From Psococerastis gibbosa (Eukaryota; Arthropoda; Insecta; Psocodea; Psocidae): DNA of 64,000 bases. The notes below the pieces were generated by a model. The model worked only from the letters and a program-made list of their open reading frames with translations, was not told the DNA's origin and searched no databases. The translations under genes and the position numbers were made by a program. Location of the stretch: NCBI GenBank assembly GCA_963971405.1, contig OZ020493.1, forward strand, positions 2,542,001 to 2,606,000. Reading direction: 5' to 3'. This document shows positions 34,480-46,635 of this stretch, piece by piece (the stretch's first letter is position 1; each line of letters opens with the position of its first letter).

Positions 34480-35199
34480 TTTTACATGTTTAATGTTCAT
34501 GTTCTAGCCAACCGTGACGCCTACTTTTATACTTATGCCGAGATTTACAGAAAAAAGGGAGCAAATGATGTTGCTTCAATGCTTTTCGATTTCATATTTG
34601 ACAAGTAAGATAGTAGTATGCAAGAATTGACTGCGACTCATGTGGAGGCCAGAATAAAAATTGGACACTATGCATTTCATTGTGCATGGCACTAAGCACC
34701 TGAAAAAGCTGAAAATTGTGTTTCCTATAAGGGGGCATTCCTACTTGGAGTGTGACAAAAATATGGCTTTAATAAACCGAAAATCTCGCGACGAACTACC
34801 AGGTCTTTGGAACACGATTGTGGAAAATGCCCGCTTGGCTCCATCTCCTTTTCATGTCATTGATTGCAAAGATCAACACATTTTCCGGAAATGGACTGAG
34901 TTCTTTGACGACCACTATTACAAGAAGTGCCCCTTTTTATCCAGACCTGAAAGGGAGTTGCTTATAGAAGAAAACCACCCTCGAATGATGCAGTGTTGCA
35001 CAACATTCAATGGAAGCTTCACCAAGGTTGTCGTGAGCAAGCCAAATGGAGAAAGACTTTCTCAACCATCTGGCTACTTCAGTCTACCTGATTACAGCTA
35101 CAGTGCCCCATTATCCTTAAAGAAACCAAAATTCGATGACTTACAGCATCTAAAACAGTTCTGTTCAGTTGAAACCCACGAGTTTTATGATGAGTGACA
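34480..35199 (+). pseudogene. DSCGGQNKN-type protein (insect multicopy family, probably transposon-derived), frameshifted
   Basis: Three frames in order: FNVHVLANRDAYFYTYAEIY with KKGANDVASMLFDF (34,486-34,614), DCDSCGGQNKNW (34,629-34,664), then an open run to 35,197 with FPIRGHSYLECDKN and later KWTEFFDDHYYKKCPF. Multicopy insect proteins with a CGGQNKN motif followed by a GHSY.xxD block are known to me as uncharacterised, DDE-like proteins. At least two frame changes; the N-terminal half is missing. Probably a decayed single-exon copy. I cannot name the transposon family. Confidence 0.6.
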
Positions 35200-36019
35200 T
35201 TGTCAATTGTTGAAACATTTTATTCAGTTTATGTATGGTACCCTGATATTTCATGCGTTTTGGTAATACATACCTTTGAGAAACAATTTTTTTCTCTTAA
35301 ACTATTGTACCTAAAAATTATATGATATGCAATAACAAGAGACCATAAAAAATAGCTGAGTCTTCAAATCTTAAAATTCATTTTCCTCGAAACTAACTTT
35401 GGTGGATCCTGCTCGTTTTTCCCGTGGTGTCTTCAACTATTAAGCTGACGATCGTACTAACAGATTTTTATTATGTAAATACATTATTTTAGGAAACAAT
35501 AGTGCAACCAGAATGCGAAAGAAACACAACTGACGATTAAAATTACTATGGATACACTTTCGACAGGCAAATCCACTAATTAAAATAAAATACATTTGAG
35601 ACCCTTAAATGCATATTCTGCACTGTGTGTCATGACAGTAAACCTCACTTTATTATATACCGGTGTTAAATTATCTGACTCCAGCCGTCGTAAACCTTTG
35701 TCATTATATGGCTTATTGGTTGCTTTTTCCATTGACTAACTAAGCCTTAGAATAGCTACAGCTTCTCGCTATGCCGTTTCAGATAATATGTTATTCGCTC
35801 TTAACATGGAAGTTACATTAACTGCCTTTGATGGGAGCCGTTTGGTTTGTTACTGCTAGGTCCTATACATGGTTATATAAATGTAAAAATATTAGTGTAA
35901 AAAAATGGTCTAAAATCTTAACTGCACATAAAAATGTATTTTGAAAAATTACTAACAATATTTCTACTCTGAGACATTGTCTTTATATTGTAGGTGTTGC
36001 AATTTATTATTATTTAAAG
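35200..36019. other. 3' flank of the ISOC gene; no other gene seen
   Basis: Non-coding. The 3' untranslated region of the minus-strand isochorismatase gene should lie at ~35.8-36.02 kb. I could not fix a polyadenylation site; reverse-strand AATAAA-like words exist near 35.59 kb. Confidence 0.4.
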
Positions 36020-36157
36020 TCAATCAAGACCGGTAGGAATAGTCATGTTTTTGACAAGTGGTCGGACCTCATTGAATTTAGGGTGGTTTTTGTCAACCAG
36101 CAGTTTGAATATTACTGTTTCCGTTGTGCTGATGAAGCATCCTATCTGTCTCATTCT
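36020..36157 (-). CDS. Isochorismatase-domain protein, exon 3 (last)
   Basis: Acceptor CATTTACAG ends just before 36157; stop codon TGA at 36022-36020; 138 bp including the stop. Encodes RMRQIGCFISTTETVIFKL, DKNHPKFNEVRPLVKNM and a short end PTGLD. This matches the family's C-terminus (RMRQSGAFLSTSE..ILQLVGD..HP.FKEIQKLIK in human ISOC2, from memory). Phase 0 joins cleanly to exon 2, which ends ...ILAFQ. It is separated from exon 2 by 8.6 kb of intron filled by nested mobile elements. Confidence 0.9.
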   Translation of the reverse strand, partial: RMRQIGCFISTTETVIFKLLVDKNHPKFNEVRPLVKNMTIPTGLD

Positions 36158-36882
36158 CTGTAAATGAAAAGTTATCGATCACACACGGTTCATAATAAGA
36201 AATTAGTAGGTAGTGGTCCTATATCTTCCAAAGATGTGTCTGTGAGAGAAATATCAAAACACCTCTATTGCGTTTAATGACATAAGACAGGTAACATTGA
36301 TCGTAGAGCTGCTATTGATCGGGCATGGGAAATGGAACCAATGAGAGTTCAACAGTTCCTGTAAAATTAGATTTGAACCAAAAATAGGTCTAGCGTATCT
36401 CTGGTGTTAACGTTTTCTTCCAGAACTAATAACTAATGGCTTTGCTACACACACACACAGACCGATGGAAGCTGTCAGTAGAACGGCATTAGTTTAGCGT
36501 GACTCCCATCATCAATGGTAAAGCTATGCTATGTTTCACAATTCCAATGCATGACGGCTCCCTTCGTATTTCATTTTCTGCAACGGTACCAATAATGGAA
36601 GGACAACCCCTTAATGGGCTGAATGCCCCGAAAGCATGGGCGGCTTTGGTGTCAGGCGTATAGGATAGCAATACAGACAACAATACAACTAAATTTTCGT
36701 GATGTAGCAGAGTGTACCCAAAGCCACCTTATTCAGAGATAGCCACGTGACTGGTGGAATTAATAAAGTGTGCAGGCGTGGTAAAAAAAATACATACTAA
36801 AACCAAGTAGACTAAGAGCCCATGAGGGCCAGACCTTCGTTATTTTATAAAAGCCCAAAGTTTTTCTGTGCATGACTCCTAT

Positions 36883-37066
36883 TGTTGATTAACATAAGAT
36901 TAATTGTGCGCTCAAAACTGAACTTCTAACTAATTGGCGCGCTAAATTTGTTTAATTGTTGTAATGTTGTATGTCTGAATTATTCTGAGAAAAATAATGG
37001 AAATGACGGCATTTTGAATAAAATAAAGGAAATATTAGAAATTGGAATTGTTTAATGTTTTCAACA
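36883..37066 (+). repeat. 5' LTR of BEL/Pao element
   Basis: 184 bp, TG...CA ends, identical by inspection to 42606-42789. Preceded by CCTAT at 36878-36882. Confidence 0.95.
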
Positions 37067-40000
37067 TAGTGACAGGACATACTTGCAGTATGGATGGTAA
37101 ACGTCTCAAAGCTGAGAGGAAGGGATTGAGAAGGGCGTTTTCCGTATCCGTCAGTAAATTTGAAGAAGCCGTGGCAAACAATGAAGGCGATGACATGGTG
37201 AGTTGCGCGTACAATCTTCTACATGATAAATTTGAGAGGCTCGTGAACATTCAACAACAGGCACGAGAGTATATTACAGAAGCAGATTACGAAGATGATG
37301 TTAACACTTGCGAGGAATATCATGACAAAATGGTGAAGGCGACGTTTCAGAAGCAGAAGTGGGATAGCAATCTTGAGGGACGGCGAGGAAGAGAAGAAGG
37401 CTTCGGCAACATTGGTGAGAGGAACCAAGCTTATAGGCTTCCAAAATTAGAATTAGTAGCGTATGATGTTAACCCAAAGAATTGGCTTTTGTTTTGGGCG
37501 CAGTACAAGGCTATTTTATGCAATGATAATTTAGGTGTCAATCAAAAATTTCATTATTTGTTAATGAGCCTTAAGGAGGGTTCCAAGGGACGCGAAATGA
37601 TGATGATGTACCCGCAGGACGAAGATAATTTAAATAGGGCGGTTGAGGCGTTAAAGGAAAGGTTTGGCAGGGACGATATTTTGATAGAGGTATACACCAG
37701 AGAGCTACTAGATTTAGTATTGAAGCATGAAAATTATTCTATGTCTGAACTATACGACAAAATCAGTTCACATTTGAGGGCGCTAGCAAACCTAGGCATG
37801 ACAACGAACAATTGTGCCTTTGTGTTCTACCCACTTGTAGAAAGCTGTCTGCCCATCGAGGTGCTACGAGCTTGGGAACGGCAGAGAAGAGGTAGATATG
37901 ACAAAGGGAGTCACGAAAGCGTACGTAGCGATGGCGGCATCGACACCTACAACCCCCTAGATGAACTAATGACATTTCTGGCCGAGGAGGTACGGAGCGA
38001 AGAAAGGGTGGCATTGGCGTCAAGACCGATGGGGCAAGGGTCTGGGGACCGTGACGACATGGGCGCGGTAAGTACCGTCACTTCCCTTACGACAACGGAG
38101 CGTTCTAATACAGGTAAATCACTCAATAACTGTTTGTTTTGTGAGCCAATAGTGGTTATGCATGCCAGTCAAGATTGTATAAAGGCTCAGGGGCTCAGCC
38201 CTGTCGACAGAGATGCTAAAGTTGCTAAGAGTGGTGCGTGCTTCCAATGTTTACGCCGTGGTGGTCATCGGGCAGCGAATTGCAAAGTAAATATACGTTG
38301 TGTGATCTGTTCCAAGTCCCATTTTCCTCTCATGTGCAAAGAGAGACCTGTACTTAGTCGTGATAGCGGTGAGCATACAGATAAATCGCTCGTTTGCTAT
38401 GTGGGACAGTGGCACCCAACGTACTTAAAGACACTACTTGTCAGGGTTATTTCAGGATCTAGATCCCTGGTCGTGAGAGCATTGCTTGACGATGGCGCGC
38501 ACCGGAGCTATGTAGCGCTGCCACTTGTTGAGATGTTGCAATTGAAGCCATCATCTCAGGAGTACGTCACTCACGGGTTGTTTGGGGGCGTTGCGGGACC
38601 GTATCGCCAATATGGAGTATATGATTTTGGGTTACAGGGACTTGCTAACACAGATGTTAAGAAAGTTTCTGCTCTAGGGCAGGATAAAATTTGCCACGAT
38701 TTGTTAAGCCCTACTCCTTTGAGTGACCCAGAATTGTTCGTGAAATTGCGGAAGAGGGGTATTCAATTGACAGATGTGGGTAGCGGTGAATCCCCAGCAC
38801 CGATTCTGCTTTTATTAGGGGCGGATATGTTGGGTGGGTTACTCACTGGGCGCTTAGAAGTTTTAGACAATGGTATAGCCGCGGTTGAGACTGTTTTGGG
38901 GTGGAGCATAATTGGCAGTTCGCAACGTAAAGCGAAGGCTATGGTGACGCTGTGTATGAGTAATTTTTCTGCGCCACAAATGTGGGAACTCGATGCTATA
39001 GGAATCTCAGAGCCTATAATGCCCTACAAGAATGAAACTGACGATGCCTTAATCCATTTTAATAATACGGTAACTAAGGATGATACTGGTAGGTTCATCG
39101 TGCAACTTCCATGGCTGGGAGGACACCCTCCGTTTAGAGATAACTTCGACATTTCATTCACGCGTTTGAAATATATGACAGCCAAGTTAAAGAGGGATGG
39201 CCTGTATGAACAATATAACGAGATTTTCAACCAATGGGAACAAGATGGAATAATTGAAGCTGTGGCAGATCACGACGACTATTATGACGATGCACCATCA
39301 TTAAAGCACTATCTGCCGCATAGACCAATAGTGAAAATGCAAAGTGCAAGTACTAAAGTAAGGCCTGTGTTTGACGCTTCGGCGAAACAACCGGGTTGTG
39401 CGTCGCTAAATCAGTGCCTCCTAAAAGGATCCAATCTGCTACAACAAATTCCTTCACTTTTGGTGAAGTTCCGACTTAAAAAATTCGGCATCACAGCGGA
39501 CATAAAGCAAGCATTCTTGCAGTTGTCGGTAGCTGCAAGAGATAGAGATGTACTGAGATTTCTGTGGTGGGACAAAATAGGGAAAATAAAGATATATCGA
39601 CATTGTCGCGTTGTGTTCGGTGTCAGTTCCAGTCCGTTCTTACTTAACGCTTGTATTGACCACCATTTAAATAATCAAATTTCAGAGAACCCACGACTTT
39701 CGTCTGTCATTGAGGAGCTGAGAAGGTCATTCTATGTCGATGACTCGGTAACTTCTTGGGAGTCAGCAGAGGACCTTAACTCGTTTGTACAGAACGCCAG
39801 TCAAATAATGGAAAATGCCAAATTTCATCTGAGGCGTTGGACCACTAACGCTCCTTGGATGCAGAAAGAGGGCACCGGTGTTGCTATGGTGTTAGGAATG
39901 AAATGGGCTTTAGCAGAAGACAAAATATTTTGTAGTGCCATTGAGTTCAAACGCGAAAATGAAACACCAATGACTAAACGGAAATTGTTAGCTTTGGTTA

Positions 40001-42605
40001 ACGCCATATATGACCCGATTGGAATGTTATGTCCAGCTCTATTGGTGCCGAAAATAATTTTTCAGGATGCCTGGAAGGAAAGGTTGGAATGGGATGAGTC
40101 TCTTAGTATTGATCTACAGAAACGCTGCAAGGACTGGATGGATAGTCTGCACCTGATAGAGCATTGTCGTATTCCTAGACGGATTTCATCTGGAGAAGTT
40201 GATATTAATACCTCCACACTCCATGTGTTTTGCGACGCTAGCCAGCGGGCTTATGGTTGTTGCATTTTCCTAAGATATGAGAAGGAAGGAGTTGTGTCTG
40301 TTCACCTTGTGGCAGCTAAGGCTAGAGTGGCCCCTCTGCAGGCCCAGACGATTCCAAGGATGGAGCTCCTTGCTGCATGCATTGGTGTCCGGCTGTGCGG
40401 CAGCCTAAAGAAGGCATTTAACTTTTCGATCGAAACTACCTTTTGGACAGATTCAATGACGGTGTTAGCGTGGATAACGAACGCATTACCATGGGGTACC
40501 TTTGTGGGCAACAGGATAATGGAGATCAGAGCTGGTAGTAAGGCTGAGCAATGGAGACACACGCCTGGGAACCTGAATCCTGCCGATGTGGCGTCAAGAG
40601 GTTGCGGGTTCGATTATCTACTTGCAGCGAACTGGTGGTACGGGCCCGATTGGCTAAAAGAATCGCTAGAGTTTTGGCCACACTCTGAAATTCAGAACAC
40701 TCCAGATGCTCTCAACGAGTTGAGGCAGCACTCAGAGGTGTCACATTTGTGCATGATAACTACAGAATCATCGTTTTCTAATGAATTGATTCGTTATTTC
40801 AGCAACTACAATAAATTAATTAGGATGGTTGCCTGGATGTTACGATTTTGTTGTAACGCTAATAGGGGATCCAATCTTACGAACAAAGTAACTGGACCGT
40901 TGAGCCTATCGGAGTTGGATAGAGCTGAAATCAAAATTTTTAGCATCATTCAGAGAGAATCCGATTGTGTCGTTCAAGGAATAATGACACATTCGCATGA
41001 TGGGCTAGTCAGAGTATCGTCGAGAGTGGTGAGTCAAGGCCCTGAAACTTCTCTCATAGTTTTGCCAAATGATCATGAGATAGTGCGGTTGCTTATTGTG
41101 TATACACACAGCATTCTTTTGCATGCAGGCACTGGAACTACGCTAGCCAAGTTGAAAGAAAAATTTTGGATTGAGAAAGGAAGGCGAACAGTGGCACAGA
41201 TTTTGTCGAAGTGTGTGGTGTGTCTGAAAATGTTAGCTAAAGGATGTCAAACAGTTGAGTCCAAACTTCCCATGGAGCGGACGGCGACGAATTCTTGCGC
41301 ATTCCAAATTACGGGTGTCGATTTATTTGGGCCCTTGTTTTTGAGTGGAGGTGGAAAGGTGTGGGGGGTTCTGTTTACGTGTGCAGTATTCAGAGCTATT
41401 AGACTTGAGTTAGTTGATTCGCTATCAACCGAATGTTTTGTTCGGGCATTAAGACGTTTTTTGGCCAGACACAGTCACGTTGAGATTTTATATTCGGATA
41501 ACGGAACTAATTTTAAAGGTCTCTCGAATCAATTACGCGAAATTAATTGGAATGATGTTGGAGATTTTGCTACGTCTCGGCGTCTGAAAATGGTTCAGAA
41601 TCCTCCGGGAGCACCATGGTGGGGTGGATTTTTTGAACGTATGGTTGGGATAGTGAAGTTATGTCTGAAAAAACAGCTAGGTAACGCTTACCTTTCATTT
41701 GACGAGCTTCGAACGTTATTTTGCGAGTGCGAGCAAGTCGTTAATGCTAGACCTCTTACGTACATATCTAATGATTCTCGCGACTTGAGGGCTCTGACTC
41801 CAGCTCATTTTCTAGAGGAAACCCCGGGGGAGGGAATTCCTGAACTCGATGTGCTAGATGCTGCTAGTTTAATTAGTCGTGTGCGCTATATTCAGGGCAT
41901 AAGACAGCAAATGAGAGACCGATTTACTAGAGAATATTTAAGTGAACTCGTACATAGGAGGAAGGGGAAGGAAACGACGTTGAAAGTGGGTGACATAGTA
42001 ATAGTCGAAAATGACAATAAGAAAAGAGTGCTTTGGCCTCTCGCTATTGTTATTGAGATCATGCCTGGACGAGATGGTACTGTCAGAGTAGCCCGGGTGA
42101 GGACGGCTCAAGGCGAATTAGTGCGACCAGTTCAACGCCTGTATCCGCTTGAGATTTCATTTGGTGAACTGCCAATGACTACAGGAGACGAGGTAAGAGC
42201 TGCAAATGCGAAAGAGCAACCGATAGGTTTTGAGACCTCATCAGATGATAAGGAACAAGGTGAGTGTGCACATACTGCGGCGGAGTCCAAAACTACCAGA
42301 GCAGGTAGACTGGTTAAGGCACCTTCCCGATTGAACTGGTAATCGATAGGAGGGATAATAGTTAAGCATTTCTTTTTTAAGCTCAATGGTTCGTTACTGT
42401 AGTTTATTATTTGGGGTTATTAATGCATCTTTTGGTTCATTGTAGGTTATTCTGGGAATTGCTTTCATGCAATACAATAGGTTTCTCGTTTTCTTTTCTT
42501 TGGAACTCTTGTTGGGCTCATTCTTCTTCTTTTTTTTTTTTTTTGAGGGGGAGAATGTTGATTTAAGTTTGTTTGTTGGGTACGTTCTTTCTTCAGGGGG
42601 AAGAA

Positions 42606-42789
42606 TGTTGATTAACATAAGATTAATTGTGCGCTCAAAACTGAACTTCTAACTAATTGGCGCGCTAAATTTGTTTAATTGTTGTAATGTTGTATGTCTG
42701 AATTATTCTGAGAAAAATAATGGAAATGACGGCATTTTGAATAAAATAAAGGAAATATTAGAAATTGGAATTGTTTAATGTTTTCAACA
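42606..42789 (+). repeat. 3' LTR of BEL/Pao element
   Basis: 184 bp, identical to the 5' LTR; followed by CCTAT at 42790-42794. Confidence 0.95.
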
Positions 42790-42843
42790 CCTATAGAGGT
42801 AAGAACGACCAGGGACTATATAGTTTGGGTTGTGGTTACTTGG

Positions 42844-44053
42844 GCAGTAAATGGGAATACGAGGATTGGCCTTGAACTTAATAATAAGTTATTTAACAAA
42901 TAGAAAACAGCGAACCAAAATTAACTCAACTACCACAACCAATAGCGATGAAGAAATACTAACAAGCTTTGGGCTACCCACTGGCACATGTTTGGCCCCT
43001 TTGCTGTTTAATTGCTTCCTAAATTACTTCTTACACCTAAAAACACACGGAAAAATTATCTCTTTTGCAGATGATACGCATATAGTGTTAATTAATGAAA
43101 ATGGAATAAACCTATACGAAAATGCAAATGAAGATTTCTTAAAGATAAAAAAATGGCTCAGAACAAAACTATTAACAATCAACTTAAAAAAAAACTATAT
43201 ACATGGAGTTTAACGAGCCCATCACAGCAAAGAAACCAAACACAATTAATTACGACAATACAATTATGAAAAATTCACCCGAAATTCAAAATATTACGAA
43301 AGTCAGCTCAGTCAAATACCTTGGAATAACATTTGATAATAAAATGAAATGGGAAGAGTACATTTTAAATGTGGATGCGAAATTAAGAAAAACCATACAA
43401 GCTTTACCAATTACGACCGATCTTGAAAATAAAACAGCTAACCAGTGTCTATCATGCATTAGTGCAGTCGCACTTAAGTTATGGAATTATAGCATGGGGC
43501 GGAGCTTACCAAAATGTGATTTAAAGAGTAAATATCACCCATAGAAAAATACTGAAAGTCAAACATAAAAAAGAGAATACTTTCCCAAGCAAAGGACTCC
43601 ATAAATTAGCTGAAATACCCGCAATAAAACAGTTATTTATCATAGAAGCAATATCACGTACATTTAAAAACAAACATAGAATACCACAAGTACAGCACTA
43701 TTACGTCACTAATACATGGAAACACAGCCACTACAAGTATCCCTTACATGACTGACCTACATACAACGACAGGCCAAGTACGTAGGACAAACGTACTACA
43801 ACAGACTCCCGACATACGTAAAAAATATTAAACAATTGAACGTATTTCGAAAATATCTAAAAACAAATCTCAACGAGTTAACACCGACAAACAAAGACTG
43901 AGCAACATACTTACTGACTTACTTACTGAACGTAAATTAAGATTTTTTCCAAATTTAAGCTGCACACGGGCTGAGCCCTGCAGCATATTACGATTACTGT
44001 ATAACTTAACTTTTTATGGAAATATAAATTTATTGTATTGTAATGTATTGTAG
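42844..44053 (+). mobile_element. 5'-truncated CR1-like LINE (RT to 3' end)
   Basis: Plus strand. Begins inside the RT palm: GIRGLALNLIISYLTNRKQ, FGLPTGTCLAPLLFNCFLN, then IISFADDTHIVL with the catalytic ADD. After one frame change come VSSVKYLGITFDNKMKWEEY and further post-RT pieces, ending KNIKQLNVFRKYLKTNLNEL and a stop near 43,901. The 3' UTR includes AAGCTGCACACGGGCTGAGC and ends in an ATTGTATTGTA tail. Upstream parts are lost by 5' truncation, normal for LINEs. It interrupts the left foldback arm precisely. A few frame disruptions; not active. Confidence 0.85.
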
Positions 44054-44784
44054 TTAACATGTAGTAAAGGTGCATAAAATAGTACCTTAAATTCGTTAAA
44101 TTATAAGATTAAATTTTTTTATGTTTTCTTAGGGATAACTTAAGAAATCTCGTCATCCATTGCCAGACACTTATGACAGTTGTACCCCCTGCCAGACACC
44201 CCAAAACTTTAATTAATTATAGGTAATTATACGCGAGGTAACAATACAACGAAGCGGTTCAAGCTGGTCCGAGGGAGATATGGCGCTTAGTCGACTGCGC
44301 TCGCAACTACAGCGGACTTTCAATGTCTCTAGCAAGATGTAATTTAACATATTTAAACTGTCCGGCTACTGAGGTAACATTTTTCATAGGTCCCCAAGTA
44401 ACATAAATAAAATTTAGCTTTTATACTACATCAAAAGTATAATAATTACCTACAATTAATTAAAGTTTAGGGGTGTCTGGCAGGGGGTAGCAACTGTCAT
44501 AAGTTATTGGCAATGGATGACGAGATTTCTAAAGTTATCCCTCAGAAAACATAAAAAAATTGAGCCTTAAACTTTAAGGAATTTAAGGTACTATTTTATG
44601 CACCTTTACTACCTGTTAACCAAGTAACCTCAGCCCAAACTATATAGTCCCTGGTCGTTCTTACCTGTATAGGGGTCATGCACAGAAAAACTTTGGGCTT
44701 TTAAAAAGTAACGAAGGTCTGGCCCTCGTGGGCTCTTGCTATAATGGGGAAATGGCTGGCTTGAAAATTGAATAAGGTGTTTAC

Positions 44785-45105
44785 CTGAAACGCAAGTATG
44801 CGATCCTCAATACTACGAGACGATACGGCGTCGCCAACAACGTGGACCGTCAGATTTCTAGCTCGTAGTTCAACAGCAGTCTGTTCAATACAAGCATGAG
44901 CTTCAATACCGAACAAAACAACGCTTGACAAGCCTTTGATGCCCTCTAACTGGTTTACAACCTCTGGTATGCACATACTAAACTTCGTCTTTGGAAATGT
45001 ACCAACTGCATGATTCTTGTCAATTTCTGCCACCGTCGGCCCAAGGGCAGCAGGGTTCTGTTCAGTAACTATAAGGGGGATACCCAAAATGTTGGATAGC
45101 TTCAC
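44785..45105 (-). CDS. Isochorismatase-domain protein, exon 2
   Basis: 321 bp, phase 0 at both ends: acceptor AATTTTAG before 45105, donor GTAAAC after 44785. Holds most of the isochorismatase-like hydrolase fold: KLSNILGIPLIVTEQNP, LGPTVAEID, TKFSMC, then SVVLFGIEAHACIEQTAVEL with the nucleophile cysteine in EAHACIEQT, LTVHVVGDAVSSRS and EDRILAFQ. The VTEQ, EAHACI and SSRS blocks are the family signature. Product likely a cytosolic or mitochondrial protein of unknown substrate. Confidence 0.95.
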
Positions 45106-45439
45106 CTAAAATTAAGAAGAACGGTATGTATACGGTAGGTACCAACTGTATCATACGATCTATAATATTACCCTACAGAAATTCCTTTATAAAATAAGAA
45201 CTACGGAAACCGAAATTTGAGGATTTAGGAAAATCTAGACTTGGCGGGAAGTAAAGAACTACGAATGTAATAATTATTTTATTTTTCCCTTCAAGTATGA
45301 CATTAAAAGATTTTTTACAGGTCAGGTCAGGTAGGTTACGTGCCCCGCTGAATATCAATAAGTGTAATATATGTTCAAATTATAGCCAACCGAGACTTAT
45401 TAGCGCCGGTTTGTATGCATTGGCTAGTAACTAAATAAC

Positions 45440-45655
45440 ATTGACTTTTTTTGTTCTATTACTAAGCCTACCTAGCGGAGGCAGGGCTATAAAGCCCTCT
45501 CTTACACTAAACTAGTAAAGCCCGGGACCGCCTGCTTTACATGCCCTCCGAAGCATGGCCAGAAAAAATTTCAAGTGTGAGACTCGAACCAACAACCTTT
45601 TGGGTTAAAGTCGGAGTCTGTACCAATACTCTACATATCCTGTGTCCTGGCTAGT
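45440..45655 (-). mobile_element. tRNA-derived SINE (family 2), in ISOC intron 1
   Basis: On the minus strand it starts with a tRNA-like head: a box A-like region, then GGTTCGAGTCTCACAC (box B) about 30 bp later, and a body ending near GTTCTATTACTAAGCC on the plus strand. The second copy at 52,800-53,005 matches over ~200 bp. The tRNA part aligns best to an amino-acid tRNA with a long variable-arm-free form; the parent tRNA was not determined. Confidence 0.75.
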
Positions 45656-46207
45656 GTCTAATGGATCATGATTGAAAAGATGATGTGAGCCCAGCAGCCC
45701 GCACTAATTTATGTAGATAACAGCAAATGGTAACTTTCCTTCATATCTCCCTCTGCTACTATCCCTCAATACTTTCGGTTATCTCTCATATTTGACATCA
45801 ACAACTACAATTGGTTGATGAGATAATCAAAACGTAGCATATGGTTAACGCTGTTGATTATTGTTAATTAAAATATACTACCTACAAGCCCTTGCAAAAA
45901 CAAGTACAGAATTTCGGCCAACAGAGAAGCCTTATAGGCCTAGTATTATCACAGTATTTATTATGCGCTCAAATTATGGTGAACGACCCGCCATCAAGTG
46001 GTCAATTAAAAATTAAAATCCCCATTTTGAGAATCCTCAGGAGAATCTGAGGTAGACAACAACATGAGCGTGGAAGCTCAGAAGGACAAGGCGTCCCTTT
46101 AATTTTTAAAACATTGAGAAAACTTAAGTTTCTATTAACAATCTATATTAGCCTAACAGCTAACAACAACAGTATAAAAGCCAGTTATAGGGTCAAAAAA
46201 TACATAC

Positions 46208-46351
46208 CAAACGTACAGAACTTTGCAAAATTTCCTCAAAATGTATGATACCGCTTCGAAATCTTTCTTGCATATCACATAAGAGGAAGACAGTTTGTTT
46301 CGCAGGCAAAAACCCATTTTTTACTAAATTAGCATTTAACTGTGCCGCCAT
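46208..46351 (-). CDS. Isochorismatase-domain protein (ISOC family), exon 1 with start
   Basis: First coding exon of a complete three-exon gene: 46208-46351, 44785-45105, 36020-36157, together 201 codons including the stop (200 aa; human ISOC2 is ~205). ATG at 46351-46349 is chosen because MAAQLNAN fits family N-termini; an upstream in-frame ATG would add an unlike stretch. Encodes VFLLCDMQERFR, with the catalytic aspartate of the DMQ motif, and ends QSSVRL before donor GTATGT. The family is a cysteine-hydrolase-like fold whose physiological substrate is unclear. All splice junctions are phase 0 and GT-AG, and no break is seen. Intron 2 is 8.6 kb, mostly nested transposons. The gene is divergent from the SWIM-YqaJ gene, with the two ATGs 285 bp apart. 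Confidence 0.93.
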
Positions 46352-46635
46352 GTTGTTGTTTTCTGTAATCAAAACATTGAAAAACGTGACAAATTGCAAC
46401 TCGTTCAGGCGCAGACTCCACCAACGTCAATTGACAACTGAACTTAATTCCACCGCCATCTTAAAATGCGCCGCCATTTATAGTGGGGTACAGGTCAAAC
46501 CACATTTTGTAATGTTATTCCGTGTTATTTAGCAATATTTAAAATATTAATTGACTAGTGTTTTAAGTAGTTTTTCATTGGTTTTATGAGTTTTTATGTG
46601 TAGCATACTGTTAAAGTTAAGTTGAGTGTACTGCA
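46352..46635. promoter_or_regulatory. Divergent 5' region between ISOC and SWIM-YqaJ genes
   Basis: 285 bp between two opposite start codons. Contains CCGCCATCTTAAAATG and CGCCGCCATTT, resembling YY1-type GCCGCCATCTT sites, at 46,451-46,480. GGGGTACAGG at ~46,488 could be the end of the transposon that carries the SWIM-YqaJ gene. No TATA box placed. Promoter function is inferred from position only. Confidence 0.4.

Larger units (their letters stand above)
36883..42789 (+). mobile_element. BEL/Pao LTR retrotransposon, looks whole and very young
   Basis: 5.9-kb element with two identical 184-bp LTRs and a 5-bp target duplication CCTAT (36878-36882 and 42790-42794). One long gag-pol frame covers ~37.09-42.34 kb. 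Parts in order: gag (to ~38.1 kb), CCHC-type zinc knuckles (~38.14-38.34 kb), protease (~38.4-38.7 kb), reverse transcriptase (~39.1-40.0 kb, YVDD family motif), RNase H (~40.2-40.6 kb) and integrase (~41.1-42.0 kb) with the GAPWWGGFFER block typical of BEL/Pao. No obvious breaks. Identical LTRs mean a recent insertion. It sits in a foldback element within ISOC intron 2, in the opposite orientation to the host gene. Confidence 0.95.
36814..44737. mobile_element. Foldback element, split by BEL/Pao and LINE insertions
   Basis: Original element of ~800 bp in four pieces: 36814-36882, 42790-42843, 44054-44230 (left arm), loop 44231-44431, and intact right arm ~44432-44737. The arms are inverted copies: AAGAGCCCAYGAGGGCCAGA at the outer ends, then GTTTTTCTGTGCATGAC, GGGACTATATAGTTTGGG, GTAAAGGTGCATAAAATAG and ATGACGAGATTTC. 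Left-arm outer sequence breaks off exactly where BEL (36883) and LINE (42844) begin and resumes after each. It lies inside ISOC intron 2. No coding capacity seen. Confidence 0.85.
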
